Shown in pieces: positions 63,914 through 64,000 of a stretch of DNA of 64,000 nt; the first letter of the stretch is position 1; each line of letters begins with the position of its first letter. Made by a program: the position numbers and the translations under genes. The notes beneath the pieces are model-generated. The model saw only the letters and a list, made by a program, of their open reading frames with translations, was not told the origin of the DNA and did no database searches. This DNA is from G964291335 sp964291335 (GTDB lineage Bacteria; Chloroflexota; Dehalococcoidia; Lucifugimonadales; UBA3495), in contig OZ219748.1 in NCBI GenBank assembly GCA_964291335.2, positions 1,240,001-1,304,000 of the forward strand. The letters are read 5' to 3'.

Positions 63914-64000
63914 ATGGAGAGGATTTCCGAAGCAGTTTCGACCGTCAATTACCATGTTGTGAGGCAATGCAACATGAGCTGCGGCTTCTGTTTTGCAACC
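63914..64000 (+). CDS. Viperin-like radical SAM enzyme, 5' end only
   Basis: Only 29 codons, open to the right edge. It reads VNYHVVRQCNMSCGFCFAT after MERISEAVST. CxxxCxxC is the radical-SAM iron-sulfur motif, and the context NYH-x2-R-x-CN-x2-CGFCF is that of viperins, which make ddhNTP antiviral nucleotides. A start so close to the cluster motif fits short prokaryotic viperins. Other radical SAM families cannot be excluded from this fragment. GAGG stands before the ATG at 63904-63907. Confidence 0.65.
   Translation, partial: MERISEAVSTVNYHVVRQCNMSCGFCFAT

Overview
The window is a GC-rich bacterial chromosome segment that carries a replication origin. The likeliest host is a member of Chloroflexota, perhaps a Dehalococcoidia/SAR202-type lineage. 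This is an inference from the gene mix (Rex, DUF1800/DUF1501, CaiB/BaiF CoA-transferase, EthD, LigB-type and VOC dioxygenases, PT-rich surface protein) and is not proven. Housekeeping genes dominate, but several local structures are unusual.

Layout. 0-3 kb: the start of a left-truncated gene with a C30 tract in its leader, an IscA-like protein, an SDR with a duplicated ribosome-binding leader, and a methyltransferase. 3.2-7.6 kb: dnaA, a DnaA-box cluster (probable oriC), obgE, nadD and pyrE. 7.9-16.5 kb: YgfZ, a solute-binding lipoprotein, a phase-variable-looking surface protein with a C32 tract, then a DUF1800/DUF1501/NHL operon. 16.8-21.9 kb (minus strand): tRNA-Thr, tRNA-Tyr, tRNA-Thr, tuf, rpmG, secE, nusG, rplK, rplA, an L10 leader, rplJ and rplL. 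22-29.3 kb: an IS1-type remnant, a malate/lactate dehydrogenase, tRNA-Pro and tRNA-Arg, EthD, a PIG-L deacetylase, DUF502, a glycosyltransferase, a GNAT protein and folE. 29.3-36.3 kb: thrC, hom, a foldase, rpsR, ssb, rpsF and glyA. 36.4-50 kb: accessory genes, including a beta-class DNA methyltransferase on a low-GC island and putative aromatic-ring enzymes (LigB, VOC, HpaB). 50-60 kb: a coiled-coil nuclease-like protein, Rex and a complete F-ATPase cluster interrupted by a DprA-like gene. 60-64 kb: CoA-transferase, a tandem cassette array, tRNA-Asp, an IS1-type pseudogene, and the first 29 codons of a viperin-like radical SAM protein at the right edge.

The strongest candidates for something undescribed are three. 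(1) A family of small membrane proteins at 36.7, 42.05 and 61.8 kb. Each has two membrane segments, a charged R/E/G repeat linker and a C-terminal W-x2-W...EG-x2-F-x-EPPP motif; two loci carry promoterless tandem copies of the 3' cassette and the third has a frameshift in its repeat. (2) Two loci (1-122 minus, 10073-11950 plus) that share an upstream region, ribosome-binding site, start and first codons followed by a 30-32 nt poly-C tract, which looks like a phase-variable leader. (3) A viperin-like gene beside a tRNA and an IS remnant, which may open a defence island beyond the window. All functions are read by eye from sequence; no searches were run.
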